In this document: piece by piece, positions 53,421 to 61,528 of the stretch | Layout: each line of letters begins with the position of its first letter | How positions within the stretch are numbered: the first letter of the stretch is position 1 | Assembly: GCA_000063505.1 (NCBI GenBank) | Contig: CT971583.1 | Span: 248,001 to 312,000, forward strand | Direction: 5' to 3' | Source: Synechococcus sp. WH 7803 | GTDB lineage: Bacteria; Cyanobacteriota; Cyanobacteriia; PCC-6307; Cyanobiaceae | DNA: 64,000 nucleotides | Made by a program: the position numbers and the translations under genes | Notes under the pieces: generated by a model | The model's input: the letters and a program-made list of their open reading frames with translations, nothing else | Database searches by the model: none | Told to the model about the DNA's origin: nothing

Positions 53421-54014
53421 TCAGGCCTCCATGAGCAGTTGCCGGAGCTTGGGTTCCAGCAGGGCAAAGGCCCGCCCCCGATGACCCTGCGCTTTCTTTT
53501 CTGGCGTGGTCATCTCGGCGAAGGTGCGTGCGGTGCCATCCACTTCGAAGATCGGGTCGTAGCCGAAACCACCCTCGCCTCGGGGGCTGCGCGTGATCTG
53601 GCCAGCGCAGCGACCCTCCACTTCCAGCAACACGCGACCACCAGGAGCGGCCAGACACAAGGCCGCGCTGAAATGGGCACTACGGTCGTCGCGATCCTTC
53701 AGGGCCTCGAGCAGTCGGCTGATCCGTTCCGGGTCGGTTGGGGCATAGCGGGCGGACTGCACCCCAGGGGCTCCGTTGAGAGCATCAACGCTCAGGCCTG
53801 AGTCGTCGGCAAGAGCCCAGGACGCTGTGGCGTCAGCGACGGCCACGGCTTTCAAACGGGCATTGGCAGCGAAGGTCTGCCCCGTTTCCTCCACGTCCAG
53901 ACCGTCCGGCTGGGCTGTGATCTGCAGAGGAAGACCGGTCAGTAGGTGTTCGAATTCACGAATCTTGCCGAGATTGCCACTGGCGATCACCAGGGTGCGC
54001 AGGGACGGGCTCAT
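53421..54014 (-). CDS. rdgB: XTP/dITP diphosphatase (RdgB/HAM1)
   Basis: The 197-residue house-cleaning pyrophosphatase removes deaminated purine nucleotides. It has the family N-terminus LVIASGNLGKIREFEHLL, the ALADDSGLSVDALNGAPGVQSARYA active-site region split over residues 66-90, and GEGGFGYDPIF, with AQGHRGRAF near the C-terminus. It is downstream of the phosphohexomutase gene with a 4-base overlap. Confidence 0.95.
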   Translation of the reverse strand: MSPSLRTLVIASGNLGKIREFEHLLTGLPLQITAQPDGLDVEETGQTFAANARLKAVAVADATASWALADDSGLSVDALNGAPGVQSARYAPTDPERISRLLEALKDRDDRSAHFSAALCLAAPGGRVLLEVEGRCAGQITRSPRGEGGFGYDPIFEVDGTARTFAEMTTPEKKAQGHRGRAFALLEPKLRQLLMEA

Positions 54015-55474
54015 GCGGCCTCCGCGAAGCTGCGGGCCCAGGCGAGCACCTCAGCCACCCGCTCAGCATCCGGCGCCTCGCAGTAGAGGCGCAACAGCGG
54101 TTCGGTTCCTGAGAACCGCAGCATCAGCCAATGGCTTGGACCGAGTCGCAGCTTCACCCCATCGGTGGTGATCACCTCTTGAACGGCCACACCGGCTACG
54201 GACTGCGGTGGCTGCTCCCCGAGCAGGGCCTCAAGGCGGCGGCGCGCATCCATGTCGGGCAGGCGCAGGTCGAGGCGGTCGTAATGGCAGGCCCCCCCGC
54301 AGCGATTGCGCAAGGCTTCGAGCCGTTTGCCCAGAGGCTTGCCGCCATCCACAAGAGCCTCGAGCACCAACATCGCAGCGAACAGGGCGTCCCGCTCTGG
54401 CAGGTGCATGCCGAAGCCCACGCCGCCGGATTCCTCGCCACCGATCAAGACCTCTCCGCTCAGCATCTCAGCGGCGATGTACTTGAAGCCCACGGGCAGT
54501 TCAAGCACGGTTCGACCAAGATCCTCGGCAACGAGGCGCATCAGATCAGAGCCACTCACGGTCTTCACGACCGTGCCCGGCAGCGCTCTCGCCCCTGCCA
54601 GATGGTCGATCAGCAGAGGCATTAACTGCTGAGTACTACAGAAACAACCGGTCTCATCAACCGCTGCGATCCTGTCGCCATCGCCATCGAACACCAGCCC
54701 GACGGCCGGCTGTCCCGCTTGCGTGGAGGTCTGTACCGCGGCGATCAGTTGCTCGAGATGGGGGGCCAGGGGTTCCGGCGGGCATCCCCCGAAGAGGGGA
54801 TCACGGCTGCTGCGGATTTCGGTGACGATCCCTTCCGCCTCAGGACCCAGGAGGTCTTGCACACAGCCGGCGGCGGAACCGTGCATCGGATCCACGATCA
54901 CCTTCAGGCCCATCGATCTCAGCCCCTGGGTGATGGCGCTCAGATTGAGCTTGTTGCGCAGGCCCTGGAGATGCTCGCCCCGCGCATCAAACCGGGGAAG
55001 GTCGCCAGCGACAGGAATGGAGAGTCCGCCGGCAGCCAGTCGTTGTTCCACCGCAGCCGTGAAGTCACCTTCCACGGAGCCGCCAAAGGGCCCTTTGATC
55101 TTCAAACCCAACCACTCCGGTGGGTTGTGACTGGCGGTGATCACGAGGGCGCCGAGGGCCTGGCGCTGCACCACAGCCCAGCTGCAGGCGGGCGTGGGCA
55201 CCGGCGTGCTGGTGAGCAATGGATCCAACCCAGCCCCGCGCACCGACGCGGCGATCGCTTCGGCTAGCTCAGGGGCCAGAAAGCGTCGGTCGTAACCGAT
55301 CACCACCGTGCGGCTCTTGAGGCCTTCAGGCGCTTGGTAAGCCAGTTCCTGAGCTGCTGCGGCCGCCACCGGAAGCAGTCGTTCCACGGTGATGTCCACC
55401 CCAAGAATTCCGCGCCACCCATCGGTTCCAAAACGGATGGGTGCTGCCGTTAGGGGAAGAGGAGCCGACGCCAT
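54011..55474 (-). CDS. Phosphoglucomutase/phosphomannomutase family protein
   Basis: The 487-residue alpha-D-phosphohexomutase interconverts hexose 1- and 6-phosphates. It has RFGTDGWRGILG at the N-terminus, the phosphoserine loop ITASHNPPEWLGLKIKG, the metal loop FDGDGDRIAAVDE, the sugar-binding GGEESGGVGFG and the phosphate-binding RFSGTEPLLRLY. It may feed GDP-mannose or UDP-glucose for the glycan genes at the left of this window. I used the ATG at 55474; the frame upstream is not conserved. It overlaps rdgB by 4 bases and is divergent from the nuclease gene. Confidence 0.92.
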   Translation of the reverse strand: MASAPLPLTAAPIRFGTDGWRGILGVDITVERLLPVAAAAAQELAYQAPEGLKSRTVVIGYDRRFLAPELAEAIAASVRGAGLDPLLTSTPVPTPACSWAVVQRQALGALVITASHNPPEWLGLKIKGPFGGSVEGDFTAAVEQRLAAGGLSIPVAGDLPRFDARGEHLQGLRNKLNLSAITQGLRSMGLKVIVDPMHGSAAGCVQDLLGPEAEGIVTEIRSSRDPLFGGCPPEPLAPHLEQLIAAVQTSTQAGQPAVGLVFDGDGDRIAAVDETGCFCSTQQLMPLLIDHLAGARALPGTVVKTVSGSDLMRLVAEDLGRTVLELPVGFKYIAAEMLSGEVLIGGEESGGVGFGMHLPERDALFAAMLVLEALVDGGKPLGKRLEALRNRCGGACHYDRLDLRLPDMDARRRLEALLGEQPPQSVAGVAVQEVITTDGVKLRLGPSHWLMLRFSGTEPLLRLYCEAPDAERVAEVLAWARSFAEAA

Positions 55475-55526
55475 AGGAAGCCTGCAATGCACTGGATCTA
55501 GCAGCCGGCCGCCGTAACGTCGGCCC

Positions 55527-57005
55527 ATGGGTGACACCCGCTCTGCTGACAAGCCGCTCACGGATCGTCTGCTGCGCAGCTGGACGCGCTGCCGCCGACG
55601 GGCCTGGCTGGATCGCCATGGAAGCAACCAGCTGAGGCTTTACACGGCCCATCGCACGCTTCAGCTTGATGATCAGCAGCGCAGTTTTGTGGCGCTCCTG
55701 GCCAGGAAGCCTGGCCATGGACTACAGGCCTGCGCACAGGGAGAGGAGGGTGTGGTGGGCTTGCGGCTGCGCTCCACCACCCGCGAGGGGCTGGCGGTGG
55801 AGGCTCACCCTGCGCTTCTCCAGCGTCGCGCGGGCTCCAGTCGTTGGGGTGACTTTGTTTACCGGCCTGTGCTGGCCCGGCAGGGGCGACGGCTGACGCG
55901 TGAACACAGGCTGCAGCTGGCCCTGGCCGGGCGCCTGCTCGAACAGCTCCAGCAAGCCCCTGTCCGCGACGGCCTGGCTTTGGCTGGATCCGGTCGGCGC
56001 CTCGAGCGCGAAAGAGTGCCGCTCGGCGGGGCACTTCAGCGTCAACTCGATGAGTCGCTCACCAAGCTGGCGGCGGATCTGAAGCGCCCCACCCCGCCGG
56101 CTCTGGCGGCGGACCGACGCAAGTGCACGTTGTGTTCATGGCGTGGTGTATGCAACGCCGACGCCGCCCGTGAAGGCCATCTCAGCGAAGTGAGCGGCAT
56201 CGGTGCCAAGCGCAGAGACATGCTGATCGAGATCGGCATCGATGGCTTGGCCGCTCTGGCTGATGCCGATCCAGAGCGGCTGGCGCTGCAGCTCGAGCGC
56301 TTCGGTGAACAGCACGGTGCAGTGGCGGCACCTCTGGTGGCGCAGGCACGGGCCCAGCGCGATGGATGTGCGGAGCTCCTGGCTGTACCACCGGCCCTGC
56401 CGGAACTGGCTGAAGCACCTGGGGTGTTGTTGTACGACATCGAATCCGATCCCGATGCCCGCGACGATTTCCTGCATGGATTCGTGCGTTTGCCCAGAGG
56501 ATTGGAGGGCCGCTGGGATCTCTCCCGCGCCACCTATCACCCTCTTCTGGCCCTGCAGGAGCATGGAGAGGGGGCTTGTTGGACCCGCCTCCAACGGATG
56601 TTGCGGCAGTACCCCGATTGGCCCGTGCTCCATTACGGAGAAACGGAATCCCTGGCCCTGCGCCGCATGGCCCAGCGTCAGGGGGTGGGGGATGCGGATC
56701 TGGCGGCGTTGCGACGTCGGCTGGTGGATGTGCATGAGCGACTCCGCCGTCATTGGCGTCTGCCGCTGAACAGCTATGGGCTCAAAACCGTGGCGGACTG
56801 GCTCGGCTTTCGCTGGGGACAGACGGGGGTGGATGGTGCCCGGGCACTGCTGTGGTGGCGGCAGTGGCGGGGAACCGGGCCGGGAGGCCGGGGCCACGTG
56901 CAGGCGCTGCGCTGGATTTTTGCTTACAACCGGGATGACGGCCTGGCGACCTGGGCGGTGGCCGCCTGGTTATTGGCGCAAGACGAAACGCTCGGAAAGG
57001 GTTAA
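55527..57005 (+). CDS. TM0106-type RecB/Cas4-like nuclease with RNase H-like domain
   Basis: The 492-residue protein belongs to the family of RecB-like putative nucleases with a C-terminal ribonuclease H-like (YprB) domain. Cys22 near the N-terminus plus Cys200, Cys203 and Cys209 (KCTLCSWRGVC) form a Cas4/AddB-like four-cysteine set that could hold an iron-sulfur cluster. A helix-hairpin-helix-like GIGAKRRDMLIEIG follows. The RNase H-like part has LLYDIESDPDARDDF and HYGETESLALRRMA. It may act in DNA repair. It is divergent from the phosphohexomutase gene and overlaps the ygfZ-like gene by 4 bases at the 3' end. Confidence 0.82.
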   Translation: MGDTRSADKPLTDRLLRSWTRCRRRAWLDRHGSNQLRLYTAHRTLQLDDQQRSFVALLARKPGHGLQACAQGEEGVVGLRLRSTTREGLAVEAHPALLQRRAGSSRWGDFVYRPVLARQGRRLTREHRLQLALAGRLLEQLQQAPVRDGLALAGSGRRLERERVPLGGALQRQLDESLTKLAADLKRPTPPALAADRRKCTLCSWRGVCNADAAREGHLSEVSGIGAKRRDMLIEIGIDGLAALADADPERLALQLERFGEQHGAVAAPLVAQARAQRDGCAELLAVPPALPELAEAPGVLLYDIESDPDARDDFLHGFVRLPRGLEGRWDLSRATYHPLLALQEHGEGACWTRLQRMLRQYPDWPVLHYGETESLALRRMAQRQGVGDADLAALRRRLVDVHERLRRHWRLPLNSYGLKTVADWLGFRWGQTGVDGARALLWWRQWRGTGPGGRGHVQALRWIFAYNRDDGLATWAVAAWLLAQDETLGKG

Positions 57006-57874
57006 CGCCCGCTGGGTGGATCTTGAAAGGCTCCTGGGCGCTTCACAGTCACCGTTAGTGGATGGGGCCTGGAGTCCGTGGGTTCGCTCTGCAGGGTTGT
57101 GGCCTCGAGCGCTTGGCGGCGGATCAGCGCTAAGCCAAGCCGAGGTTCAGTCCCGTTGGGATCCGCAACGCTGGTGATGCGTCCGGCCCGTTCCCCGTTC
57201 AGAACCAGCGCATCGCCGGGTTGGAGGTCTGCGGCCCCTGGATCTGCGCATTGCCAGCATCGCAACTGCTGCTTCACCGCACCGCGCGAGCCCAGTTTGG
57301 CCAGGGTCTCCTGGCCCAGGTAACAGCCCTTGTCGAGGTTCACCCACCCCGCCAGGCCCAGTTCAAAGGGATTGGTGTCGCCCGTGATCTCTTCGGCCCC
57401 GAGGGGCCAGCCCTGCTGAAGCCGCCAGCGCTCCAGATCGGCTGCTGTGCACGCTTGCGTTTGATTCCATGGCGCAGGAACGATGGCGTCGTCATCGAGC
57501 CACAGCACGGTCTCCACGCCTGGTGCCTGGTCGCTGCTCAAGTGCTGCAGGCGCCTTTGTTGTCGCGGTGCACCAAGCCGGACGCGGTCTGCTGGGAAGA
57601 TCACCCGATCCAGGCCTTGGGCCAGCTGGTCAGCGTCACCGTTGAGCACCAGCACATCGGCGCCCTGGTCGTCGAGGCGTAGTTCCAGCAGGGCCTGCAA
57701 CCGGCCCGTGGCATTGAGCCAGCACGCTTGGATGATTGGCCCTGAGGGTGCGCCTTCCACCTTGGCGCTCGTCTGGCCGTTCAGGAATCCTGCGCAGCCC
57801 GAGCCTTCCAGTCGGACGACAGCAAAGTGCTCGTCCCAGAGAAGGGCTTGGGGTTTCGATCCGTCCACCGTCAC
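57002..57874 (-). CDS. ygfZ: YgfZ/GcvT-like folate-binding protein
   Basis: The 290-residue protein has the YgfZ signature [17 protein letters not shown] (the KGCYxGQE motif with its conserved cysteine) and a GcvT-like beta fold upstream ([13 protein letters not shown] and [11 protein letters not shown]). YgfZ binds tetrahydrofolate and supports iron-sulfur enzyme function, as in MiaB and others. It starts at a GTG that overlaps the pyrE stop by 4 bases. Its end overlaps the nuclease gene by 4 bases in convergent orientation. Confidence 0.9.
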   Translation of the reverse strand: MTVDGSKPQALLWDEHFAVVRLEGSGCAGFLNGQTSAKVEGAPSGPIIQACWLNATGRLQALLELRLDDQGADVLVLNGDADQLAQGLDRVIFPADRVRLGAPRQQRRLQHLSSDQAPGVETVLWLDDDAIVPAPWNQTQACTAADLERWRLQQGWPLGAEEITGDTNPFELGLAGWVNLDKGCYLGQETLAKLGSRGAVKQQLRCWQCADPGAADLQPGDALVLNGERAGRITSVADPNGTEPRLGLALIRRQALEATTLQSEPTDSRPHPLTVTVKRPGAFQDPPSGR

Positions 57875-58452
57875 GCCGACAGCTCCTGCGCGCGGGTTGC
57901 CACGTCACTCAGTTTGAACAGGCTGACCAGCTCGAGATCGGCCGCGGCCATGGCGGCGCTGCCCCCTTCCTCGCGGTCCACAATCGTGACCACCCGCTTC
58001 ACGGTGTACCCCGCTTCACGGAGCTGCTGCACCGCTTTGATCGATGAGCCACCGGTGGTCACGACGTCTTCCAGCACTGTGACCCGGGCTCCTGGCTGGG
58101 GTAGGGGCCCCTCGAGCCAGGCGCCAGTGCCATGGCCCTTGGCCTGTTTGCGCACGATCAGGGCATCGAGTGCCCGGCCCTGGTGCGCGGCTGCCATGGC
58201 CACACCGCTCACGAGAGGGTCAGCACCAAGGGTGAGTCCACCCACCGCCACCGCGTCGGCCTCCACGAGCGCGAGCATCGCCGGACTCAGCAGGGCCAGG
58301 CCGGTTCCGCTGAGGGCGACCGGCTTGCAATTCACGTAATGGTCGCTGCTGCGGCCCGAGGCCAGGGTGAAGTGTCCAAACCGATAGGCCTCCCGCGCCA
58401 GGCGGTCGAGAAGAACATCGCGATCCATGGATGGGTCGGAACGATCGGTCAT
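57871..58452 (-). CDS. pyrE: Orotate phosphoribosyltransferase
   Basis: PyrE makes orotidine 5'-phosphate from orotate and PRPP in pyrimidine synthesis. The 193-residue product has [33 protein letters not shown], the lysine in [11 protein letters not shown] and the PRPP-binding [19 protein letters not shown]. The ATG at 58452 is preferred; 58428 is possible. It is co-directional with ygfZ (4-base overlap) and divergent from the exported-protein gene. Confidence 0.93.
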   Translation of the reverse strand: MTDRSDPSMDRDVLLDRLAREAYRFGHFTLASGRSSDHYVNCKPVALSGTGLALLSPAMLALVEADAVAVGGLTLGADPLVSGVAMAAAHQGRALDALIVRKQAKGHGTGAWLEGPLPQPGARVTVLEDVVTTGGSSIKAVQQLREAGYTVKRVVTIVDREEGGSAAMAAADLELVSLFKLSDVATRAQELSA

Positions 58453-58510
58453 GGGGGCTGGTGCGTGGCGAATCCTCTGCCTAGTTTGCGCGCAGTGGTG
58501 GTTTCGTTCC

Positions 58511-59032
58511 GTGGCCTGGCATCGCCTCAGCCCGTTGCTTCTGTTCTTGCCCTTGGCTCTGTGCCCCCAAGGACTGGCCAAGCCGATGGTCTGCACCACC
58601 ACCCTGGAGGCACCTGCACAGGTGTCGGCTTTGGCTGAGGGTGTCGCCCAGCCTGTGGAGGTGACCCGATGTGCCCCGGTGGAAACCACCGAGGCTTTGG
58701 TGGAGCGTCGCTTCTACACCTGGACGTCGTCCTATGCCCGAGGGGTCGACCTTCTGCACCAGGTGACTGATCTGTTTGGTATCGCGCTGGCTGGGCCCGA
58801 TGGTCAGCGCTTGATGGGTCTGGGATTCCCCGACCAAACCATCATCTGGGACGGATCCGCTCTTCAGAACACCACCCGGGTTCTGCTCGAAGAGCAGAGT
58901 GCACCCATTCCCTGGCGCACGGTTGATTTATCCAATGGATTCGGCAGCAGCCTGGCGGAGGAGATGCAGCAGCCCGAGCCCGTGGTGCAGCCATCGCCCG
59001 ACCCCTTTCCCGCTGTTCGTGCTTTGTGGTAA
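58511..59032 (+). CDS. Exported protein of unknown function
   Basis: The 173-residue product has a signal peptide ([17 protein letters not shown], cleavage likely after GLA) and a mature part with three cysteines in total, of which [10 protein letters not shown] and [11 protein letters not shown] may form a disulfide. I recognise no domain. The C-terminus is proline- and glutamate-rich. Translation from the GTG at 58511 is my best choice, since the upstream frame (open to 58427) lies in the pyrE promoter region. A tRNA gene follows 12 bases later. It is a conserved-looking but undescribed periplasmic protein. Confidence 0.62.
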   Translation: MAWHRLSPLLLFLPLALCPQGLAKPMVCTTTLEAPAQVSALAEGVAQPVEVTRCAPVETTEALVERRFYTWTSSYARGVDLLHQVTDLFGIALAGPDGQRLMGLGFPDQTIIWDGSALQNTTRVLLEEQSAPIPWRTVDLSNGFGSSLAEEMQQPEPVVQPSPDPFPAVRALW

Positions 59033-59044
59033 GACCTCGGTTGC

Positions 59045-59117
59045 GGGGGTCTAGCAATCTGGTGAATGCAGCGAACTCATAATTCGCCTAAGGCGAGTTC
59101 GATCCTCGCGACCCCCA
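59045..59117 (+). tRNA. tRNA-Met (CAT anticodon)
   Basis: The 73 bases fold into a full cloverleaf. The acceptor GGGGGTC (59045-59051) pairs with GACCCCC (59110-59116), with discriminator A at 59117. The D arm (GCA/TGC) has GG in the loop. The anticodon stem GCGAA/TTCGC holds the loop CTCATAA with CAT at 59078-59080. The T stem GCGAG/CTCGC has the loop TTCGATC. No CCA is encoded. A CAT anticodon fits elongator Met, or tRNA-Ile modified to lysidine; the initiator is unlikely because the acceptor begins with a G-C pair. It lies between two protein genes in the same direction. Confidence 0.9.
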
Positions 59118-59130
59118 TCCCCTCTCCCGA

Positions 59131-60438
59131 ATGCGCCCACTCCTGCTGATCGCGCTGCTGGTTCTGCCGGCTCTGTTTTCAGCCGCCGAGGTGGCCCTGC
59201 TGAGGCTCAGACCCAGTCAGGTGCAGGAGTTCAACGAGCAAGACCGGCCTGGCGCCCAGGCGTTGCTGAGGTTGCAGCGGCGTTTCCCGACAGCGCTGCT
59301 CATGACCCAGTTCGGGACGTCGCTCTCGCTCGTGGCGCTCGGCTGGACGGGCCGCGGCTTTGGTCAGCGCTGGTGGCCGCTGGACATGGCCTCCGGTCGT
59401 TGGTGGGATCTGGCCTGGTTCCTGGTGCTGGTGGTGCTGGCCACCCTGATTGCCGGGCTGTTGCCGCGAGCCTGGGTGTTGAGTGGCCCCGAGCGCGCGG
59501 CGCTGCAGCTGGGGCCGGTGCTGGAGGGTGCCATCCGGGCACTCCAGCCCCTGCTCGCGGTCCTCAATGCTCTGGCGGCTGTTCTTCTGCGCGTCGCCGG
59601 CCTCAGCCAACGCTGGGGTGCCACCGTCTCGGTGCTGTCGGCCAGTGAGCTGGAGACCCTGATCGAAAGCGGTGGCGTGACCGGTCTGAAGCCCGATGAA
59701 CGCAACATCCTCGAGGGTGTGTTCGCGTTGCGCGACACCCAGGTGCGCGAGGTGATGGTGCCCCGCTCCGGGATGGTGACCCTGCCAGTTGAGGTGCGCT
59801 TCGCTGGGTTGATGGAGGCGGTGCATCGCACCCGCCATGCCCGTTTTCCGGTGATCGGGCAATCGCTTGACGACGTGCGTGGTGTGCTCGATCTCAGGCG
59901 CCTGGCCGAACCGATCGCCCGGGGGGAACTGAAGGAAGACTCGTCGCTCGAGCCTTACCTGATGCCTGCTGAGACCGTTCTGGAAACCAGCAACCTTGCG
60001 GATCTCCTGGCGATCATCCGTTCAGGGCATCCCCTGCTTCTGGTGGTGGATGAACACGGCGGGACTGAGGGGCTGGTCACCGCTGCCGATCTCAACGGCG
60101 AAATCGTCGGTGATGAACCTGCCGAGGAGAGCGATGAGCCTGATCTCCAGGCGGTGGAAGGCCAGCCGGGAGCCTGGCTCGTTGCGGGTGATCTGGAGAT
60201 CTTCGAGCTCAACCGCCAGCTCGGGTTGGATCTGCCAGAGGCCAGCGACCATCACACCCTGGCCGGTTTCCTGCTGGAAAAACTGCAGCACATCCCCTCC
60301 CCAGGAGAAGCGCTTCGCCATGACGGTGTTCAGTTCGAGATCTTCGCCATGGCGGGACCTCGCATCGTGAGGGTGCGTCTGGTGCTGCCCGACCAGGAGG
60401 TCTCAACCCAGGACTCGTCCAAGCCAGAAGAGCCTTAG
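59131..60438 (+). CDS. CNNM/CorC (HlyC) family transmembrane protein with CBS domains
   Basis: The 435-residue protein has an N-terminal DUF21 membrane domain of about four helices with LFSAAEVALLRLRPSQVQ. Two CBS domains follow (VREVMVPRSGMVTLP is in the first; LADLLAIIRSGHPLLLVVDEHGGTEGLVT in the second). The C-terminal CorC_HlyC domain has the EIFELNRQLGLDLPE segment. Such proteins are often linked with magnesium or cobalt transport or efflux. It is not a haemolysin despite older naming. It follows the tRNA gene by 13 bases and precedes the Gfo/Idh/MocA dehydrogenase gene by 60 bases. Confidence 0.9.
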   Translation: MRPLLLIALLVLPALFSAAEVALLRLRPSQVQEFNEQDRPGAQALLRLQRRFPTALLMTQFGTSLSLVALGWTGRGFGQRWWPLDMASGRWWDLAWFLVLVVLATLIAGLLPRAWVLSGPERAALQLGPVLEGAIRALQPLLAVLNALAAVLLRVAGLSQRWGATVSVLSASELETLIESGGVTGLKPDERNILEGVFALRDTQVREVMVPRSGMVTLPVEVRFAGLMEAVHRTRHARFPVIGQSLDDVRGVLDLRRLAEPIARGELKEDSSLEPYLMPAETVLETSNLADLLAIIRSGHPLLLVVDEHGGTEGLVTAADLNGEIVGDEPAEESDEPDLQAVEGQPGAWLVAGDLEIFELNRQLGLDLPEASDHHTLAGFLLEKLQHIPSPGEALRHDGVQFEIFAMAGPRIVRVRLVLPDQEVSTQDSSKPEEP

Positions 60439-60498
60439 TTCGTTTCGCTAACCGCCGCGTCGATCACCGATAATCAGCGCGTTCGCGCAGGCCCGCTG

Positions 60499-61503
60499 AT
60501 GACCGACACCATGGTTCCGGTGAAGGTCGGCGTGATTGGCATCGGCAACATGGGCTGGCACCATGCCCGCGTTCTCAGCCTGCTGAAAGACGCTGATCTA
60601 ATTGGTGTGGCCGATCCGGATTCCGCCCGAGGCGCTCTGGCCAAAGAGCAGTTCGGATGTCGCTGGTTCGCTGATTACCGCGACATGCTCGCTGAGGTCG
60701 AGGCCGTTTGTATTGCTGTTCCGACCCTGCTCCACCACCCCGTGGGTCTGGCTTGCCTGGAAGCCGGTGTGCACGTCTTGATTGAAAAGCCCATCGCGGC
60801 AAGCCAGGAGGAGGCCGCTGCCCTGATTGATGCCGCCAGCAGAGGCGGCCGCTTGCTTCAGGTCGGCCACATCGAGCGCTTCAACCCCGCCTTCAGGGAG
60901 CTCACCAAAGTGGTGGCCAACGAGGAGGTTGTGGTGCTCGAAGCCCGTCGTCACAGCCCCCATGCCGACCGCGCCAACGATGTGTCGGTGGTTCTGGATC
61001 TGATGATTCACGATCTCGATCTTGTGCTTGAGCTCGCCGGCTCATCGGTGGTGCATCTGGCTGCGGCCGGTGGCCGCAGTTCGTCGGGCCCGATCGATTA
61101 CGTGAATGCCACGCTCGGGTTTGAGAATGGTGTGGTGGCCAGTCTCACGGCCAGCAAGATGAGTCATCGCAAGATCAGAAGTCTCAGCGCTCACTGCCGC
61201 TCGAGCCTGGTGGAGACAGACTTTCTCAATCACAACCTGCACATCCACCGCCGCGCCCATGAGTGGTATTCGGCTGATCACGGAGAACTGCTCTACAGAA
61301 ACGACGGGTTCATTGAGGAGGTGAGCACCACGTCGATTGAGCCCCTCTACGCCGAGCTCGAGCACTTCTTGCAGTGTGTGCGAGGCCAGGAGACCCCAGC
61401 GGTGGATGGGCAGCAGGCCTCCAGGGCGTTGCGGTTGGCGGATCTGATTGAGCAGGCGGTGGAACAACCTGGCGTTGGCATTCCGCTCGAGGCGCCGATC
61501 TGA
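60499..61503 (+). CDS. Gfo/Idh/MocA family oxidoreductase
   Basis: The 334-residue NAD(P)-dependent dehydrogenase has the N-terminal Rossmann fold GVIGIGNMGWHHARVLS, the conserved EKPIAASQEEA with its catalytic-site lysine, and a GHIERFNPA segment. This pattern occurs in sugar-nucleotide 3-dehydrogenases such as WlbA and in inositol-type dehydrogenases. It may oxidise a UDP-sugar or free sugar acid, which fits a surface-glycan role. Substrate is unknown. Its 3' end is 25 bases from the convergent phosphorylase-kinase-like gene. Confidence 0.85.
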   Translation: MTDTMVPVKVGVIGIGNMGWHHARVLSLLKDADLIGVADPDSARGALAKEQFGCRWFADYRDMLAEVEAVCIAVPTLLHHPVGLACLEAGVHVLIEKPIAASQEEAAALIDAASRGGRLLQVGHIERFNPAFRELTKVVANEEVVVLEARRHSPHADRANDVSVVLDLMIHDLDLVLELAGSSVVHLAAAGGRSSSGPIDYVNATLGFENGVVASLTASKMSHRKIRSLSAHCRSSLVETDFLNHNLHIHRRAHEWYSADHGELLYRNDGFIEEVSTTSIEPLYAELEHFLQCVRGQETPAVDGQQASRALRLADLIEQAVEQPGVGIPLEAPI

Positions 61504-61528
61504 GTCGGCGCTCCCGTCCTTCTGTGAT

